Under the pieces are notes generated by a model that ran no database searches, was not told the DNA's origin, and saw nothing but the letters and a program-made list of their open reading frames with translations. A stretch of 7,988 bases of DNA from an uncultured Olsenella sp. (GTDB taxonomy: Bacteria; Actinomycetota; Coriobacteriia; Coriobacteriales; Atopobiaceae): the NCBI GenBank assembly GCA_900548775.1, contig URLM01000066.1, positions 1-7,988 of the forward strand. The letters are read 5' to 3'. A program made the position numbers and the translations under genes. The stretch's first letter is position 1. Every line of letters starts with the position of its first letter. Below are positions 5,597 to 7,988 of the stretch, piece after piece.

Positions 5597-6592
5597 ATGG
5601 CACTTATTGACGAGCTCATCGAGAAGGCGCGCAAGGCCCCCAAGGTGGTGGCGCTTCCCGAGTGCGAAAACGAGGACACCCTTCTGGCCGCGAGGCGCGT
5701 TGCGGACGACGGCACCGGCACGCCGGTCCTCGTGAGCCCCGCAGACGTCATCGCCCAGACGGCGGAGCGCGCGGGCGTCTCGACCGAGGGCATGCGCATC
5801 GTGGACACCGCAGACGCCGAGGCGGCAGACGCACTCGCCGAGCGCTACATGAACGCCGGCCGCGAGAGGCTCTTCTCGGCAAAGGCCGCCCGCCGCAAGC
5901 TCAAGAACCCGTTGAACTACGCCATGATGCTCGAGGAGCTGGGCGACGTGGACTGCACGTTCTGCGGCCACACCAACACGACCGGCGACGTGCTCATGGC
6001 AGCCCAGATGATCATCGGGCTCGCCGAGGGCGTTGACGTGCCCTCCATCCTCGCACTCGTCCAGACGCCGGGCTTCGAGGGCCCCGAGGGCGACGTGATT
6101 GCTCTCACCGACTGCGGCCTCAACCCCGAGCCCTCCGCCGAGGAGCTGGCCTCCATCGCCATCGCCGCGTGCGACAACATCTCGGCCCTCATGGACTGGG
6201 AGCCGCGCTGCGCCTTCGTCAGCTACTCGACCGACGGCTCCGGCGAGAGCGAGAGCGTCGAGCGCATCCGCGAGGCGATCTCGATCGCCCGCGACCGCAG
6301 GCCCGACCTTGCCCTCGACGGCGAGTTCCAGCTTGACGCCGCCATCATCCCCGCCGTGGCTGCGAAGAAGGTCAAGCGCGAGAGCGCCGTGGCGGGACGT
6401 GCGAACGTGCTCGTGTTCCCCGACCTCAACTGCGCGAACAGCGCCGTGAAGCTCATCCAGATCTTTGCCCACGGCAAGGGCTACGGCCACAACCTCTCGG
6501 GCTTCAGGCGCCCCGTGGCCGACAGCTCGCGCGGCTCCTCCGTCGAGGAGATGGTGGGAGACATCGCCATGCTCGTCCTCTCCGCGCGATAA
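5597..6592 (+). CDS. Phosphate acyltransferase, phosphate acetyl/butyryltransferase family (Pta-type)
   Basis: The predicted reaction is acyl-CoA + phosphate to acyl phosphate + CoA, in the cytoplasm. At 331 residues it has the length of single-domain phosphotransacetylases, longer than the roughly 300 of typical phosphate butyryltransferases. The sequence also tracks Pta: I-E-K-A-R-K-A-P-K near 8-16, D-C-G-L-N-P-x-P (172-179), D-G-E-x-Q-x-D-A-A (241-249), G-R-A-N-V-L-V-F-P-D-L-N (267-278) and P-V-A-D-S-S-R-G-S-S-V-E-E (306-318). Three usually conserved positions differ. The C-S-V-E-D end of the last motif is S-S-V-E-E, so the catalytic Asp is Glu318. The Arg of the T-T-A-D-x-L-R-P segment is Met134. 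The S-G-A before it is C-G-H (123-125). Its partner is a butyrate-type kinase, so propionyl, butyryl or a branched or aromatic acyl group may be used. GGAG precedes the ATG by 6 bases. Confidence 0.88.
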   Translation: MALIDELIEKARKAPKVVALPECENEDTLLAARRVADDGTGTPVLVSPADVIAQTAERAGVSTEGMRIVDTADAEAADALAERYMNAGRERLFSAKAARRKLKNPLNYAMMLEELGDVDCTFCGHTNTTGDVLMAAQMIIGLAEGVDVPSILALVQTPGFEGPEGDVIALTDCGLNPEPSAEELASIAIAACDNISALMDWEPRCAFVSYSTDGSGESESVERIREAISIARDRRPDLALDGEFQLDAAIIPAVAAKKVKRESAVAGRANVLVFPDLNCANSAVKLIQIFAHGKGYGHNLSGFRRPVADSSRGSSVEEMVGDIAMLVLSAR

Positions 6593-6630
6593 CCGCGCCG
6601 GAGCAAGCCACAACAACCAAGGAGCAAGAC

Positions 6631-7755
6631 ATGACCTATCGCATCCTCACGCTCTCCCCCGGCTCGACCTCCACCAAGGTGGCCGTCTTCGAGGGCGAGA
6701 AGGCCCTCATGCGGGAGAACGTACGCCACGACCCCGCAGCGCTCGCGGGCTTCGACAAGGCCGCCGAACAGCGGGAGTTCCGCACCAAGACCGTGCTCGA
6801 CGCGCTCGACGCCGCAGGTATCGCACTCGAGAGCATCGACGCCTTCTCGGGCTACTGCGGCGGCATGGGCCCCACCAGGGGCGGCATCTTCCGCATCGAC
6901 GAGAAGGTCTGCGACCACGTGCTCAACTGCGGGATGAACCACCCCGCCATCCTGGGCGCGCCAATCCTCCTCGACCTTGCCAGCCGCTGCGGCAAGCCCG
7001 CCTTCGCCGTGAACCAGCCCGACACAGACGAGCTTGACGACGTCGCCCGCATCACCGGATACCCCGGCGTCTACCGCAAGAGCCACGTCCACTGTCTCAA
7101 CCAGAAGGAGTGCGCAATCCGCTGCGCGGCGTCTCTCGGCAAGTCATACGACGAGGTCAACGTTATCGTGGCCCACGTGGGCGGCGGGCTTTCCGTGGCG
7201 GCGCACAGGCACGGCCGCATGGTCGACACCAACGACGTCCTCGAGGGGTCGGGCCCCTTCGCGCCCAACCGCTCCGGCGACGTGCCCGCAAAGCCCCTCG
7301 CGGCCCTCGCCTTCTCGGGCGAGCACGACAAGAAGGAGGTCATGGGCGTCATCGGCAAGACCGGCGGGCTCAAGGGCCTTCTCGGCACCGACGACGCAAT
7401 GGAGATCGACGCGCGGATCGACGCCGGCGACGAGTGGGCGAAGCTCGTCTTCGAGGCCATGGCGTACCAGACCGCAAAGCAGATCGGCGCCTTCGCGGCG
7501 ACGCTCGAGGGCAAGGTCGACGGCGTCGTGCTCACGGGCGGCGTGTCGCACGACCAGCGCTTCGTTGACTACGTCAAGGCGCACGTGGACTGGATTGCCC
7601 CGGTCTTCGTGTACGCTGGCGACTTCGAGATGGAGGGCGCGGCCGCTGGCGCGGTACGTGCGCTCGACGGATCCGAGGAGGTCATGACCTACACGGGCGT
7701 GCCCTCCTGGGATGGCTTCAAGCTGGACGGCGCCCCCGCCGACGTGGAGGCCTAG
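6631..7755 (+). CDS. buk: Butyrate kinase-type carboxylate kinase
   Basis: This 374-residue ASKHA-superfamily kinase transfers phosphate between acyl phosphate and ADP, making ATP and a free carboxylate. The N-terminal S-P-G-S-T-S-T-K (9-16) is the butyrate-kinase form of the phosphate-binding loop; acetate kinases have N-x-G-S-S-S. H-V-G-G-G-L-S-V (182-189), V-D-T-N-D (198-202), G-P-F-A-P-N-R-S-G (208-216) and L-T-G-G-V-S-H-D (301-308) are also characteristic of Buk. The usual Asn opening the N-P-G-S-T-S-T-K loop is Ser9 here, an unusual change at a position tied to metal and phosphate binding in acetate kinase. The protein is slightly longer than the usual 355-360 residues because of its C-terminal tail. 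It follows the acyltransferase by 38 bases with AAGGAG 6 bases before the ATG, and is probably co-transcribed. Substrate could be butyrate, isobutyrate, 2-methylbutyrate, isovalerate or another acid. Confidence 0.92.
   Translation: MTYRILTLSPGSTSTKVAVFEGEKALMRENVRHDPAALAGFDKAAEQREFRTKTVLDALDAAGIALESIDAFSGYCGGMGPTRGGIFRIDEKVCDHVLNCGMNHPAILGAPILLDLASRCGKPAFAVNQPDTDELDDVARITGYPGVYRKSHVHCLNQKECAIRCAASLGKSYDEVNVIVAHVGGGLSVAAHRHGRMVDTNDVLEGSGPFAPNRSGDVPAKPLAALAFSGEHDKKEVMGVIGKTGGLKGLLGTDDAMEIDARIDAGDEWAKLVFEAMAYQTAKQIGAFAATLEGKVDGVVLTGGVSHDQRFVDYVKAHVDWIAPVFVYAGDFEMEGAAAGAVRALDGSEEVMTYTGVPSWDGFKLDGAPADVEA
7746..7750 (+). promoter_or_regulatory. Ribosome binding site for the MFS gene inside the end of buk
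   Basis: GGAGG lies within the last codons of the kinase gene, 8 bases before the ATG at 7759. Only 3 bases separate the kinase stop from this start, so translational coupling is likely. Confidence 0.7.
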
Positions 7756-7758
7756 GGC

Positions 7759-7988
7759 ATGGCGAGAAGCAACTCTCAGCGCGGCGGATTCCACTACGCC
7801 TACCTCATCGTCCTCGCGTGCATCGTGATGACGTGCCTTCCCTGCGCGCTGGTCCTCTCGTGCGCGGGCATCTTCTTCACGCCGGTCTCCGAGTTCTTTG
7901 GCGTGCCCAAGGCGTCGTTCACGCTGTACTTCTCGGTGCTCAACCTGGCCATGATGGCGACGCTTCCCGTTGCGGGCAAGCTCCTTGC
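7759..7988 (+). CDS. MFS transporter, N-terminal part
   Basis: This gene is cut by the right edge after 76 codons. A short basic N-terminus (MARSNSQRGG) leads into a first membrane helix at about 13-40. It is followed by the loop T-P-V-S-E-F-F-G-V-P-K-A-S-F (41-54) and the start of a second helix (55-76). This pattern, in which helix 1 ends in G-x-F-F-x-P-V-x-x-x-F-G-V, is common in major facilitator transporters of organic anions in anaerobes. Substrate and direction cannot be told from this part. Its tight linkage to the carboxylate kinase suggests it imports the pathway substrate or exports the acid product. Confidence 0.82.
   Translation, partial: MARSNSQRGGFHYAYLIVLACIVMTCLPCALVLSCAGIFFTPVSEFFGVPKASFTLYFSVLNLAMMATLPVAGKLL

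Noticed and set aside
6631..7755. Annotation as acetate kinase, making a standard pta-ack pair.
   Set aside because: The S-P-G-S-T-S-T-K loop, the H-V-G-G-G-L-S-V and G-P-F-A-P-N-R-S-G motifs and the 374-residue length fit the butyrate kinase group, not the roughly 400-residue acetate kinases.
1..7988. Search for tRNA, rRNA, CRISPR repeats, transposon ends and phage genes.
   Set aside because: No cloverleaf-like structures, regularly spaced repeats, transposase genes or terminal inverted repeats were seen, and all gaps between genes are under 180 bases.

Overview
The window is a GC-rich, almost fully coding stretch. Gene content, codon use and anaerobic-type enzymes fit an anaerobic, high-GC actinobacterium, most plausibly of the class Coriobacteriia (Olsenella/Atopobium/Eggerthella relatives). 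That placement is an inference from general character, because no marker gene is present. There are no rRNA, tRNA, CRISPR or insertion-sequence features.

Layout: two divergent gene sets meet at the gap 5010-5153. Leftward on the minus strand, in order of transcription, lie a PucR-type regulator (5009-3417), an iron-sulfur flavodoxin-like protein with a zinc ribbon (3292-2315), a soluble FAD-dependent oxidoreductase of the fumarate-reductase flavoprotein superfamily (2140-617), and the N-terminal part of a NuoG-like [2Fe-2S]/[4Fe-4S] protein (from 527, running off the left edge). Rightward on the plus strand lie a small four-helix membrane protein (5154-5552), a phosphate acyltransferase of the Pta type (5597-6592), a butyrate-kinase-type carboxylate kinase (6631-7755) and the start of an MFS transporter (from 7759, running off the right edge).

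The right-hand set looks like one operon, with gaps of 44, 38 and 3 bases. It would conserve energy by converting an acyl-CoA to acyl phosphate and then to carboxylate plus ATP, with a transporter for substrate or product. The left-hand set is spaced more widely (124, 174 and 89 bases). A strong terminator-like hairpin separates the flavodoxin and flavoprotein genes, so these genes are probably separate transcription units. The three gaps ahead of the regulator, flavodoxin and flavoprotein genes each hold a similar 14-base partial palindrome (TGTGC-N4-GCACA-like), which could be a shared operator for the PucR-type regulator.

Working hypothesis (inference): the cluster is a regulator-controlled anaerobic pathway in which a small organic acid or related molecule is reduced or oxidised by the flavoprotein, electrons pass through the Fe-S flavodoxin, and a derived acyl-CoA feeds ATP synthesis. 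The flavoprotein lacks the known substrate-binding residues of fumarate reductase. The acyltransferase and kinase each carry changes at normally conserved active-site positions. The true substrate is therefore probably not fumarate and may not be acetyl or butyryl either.
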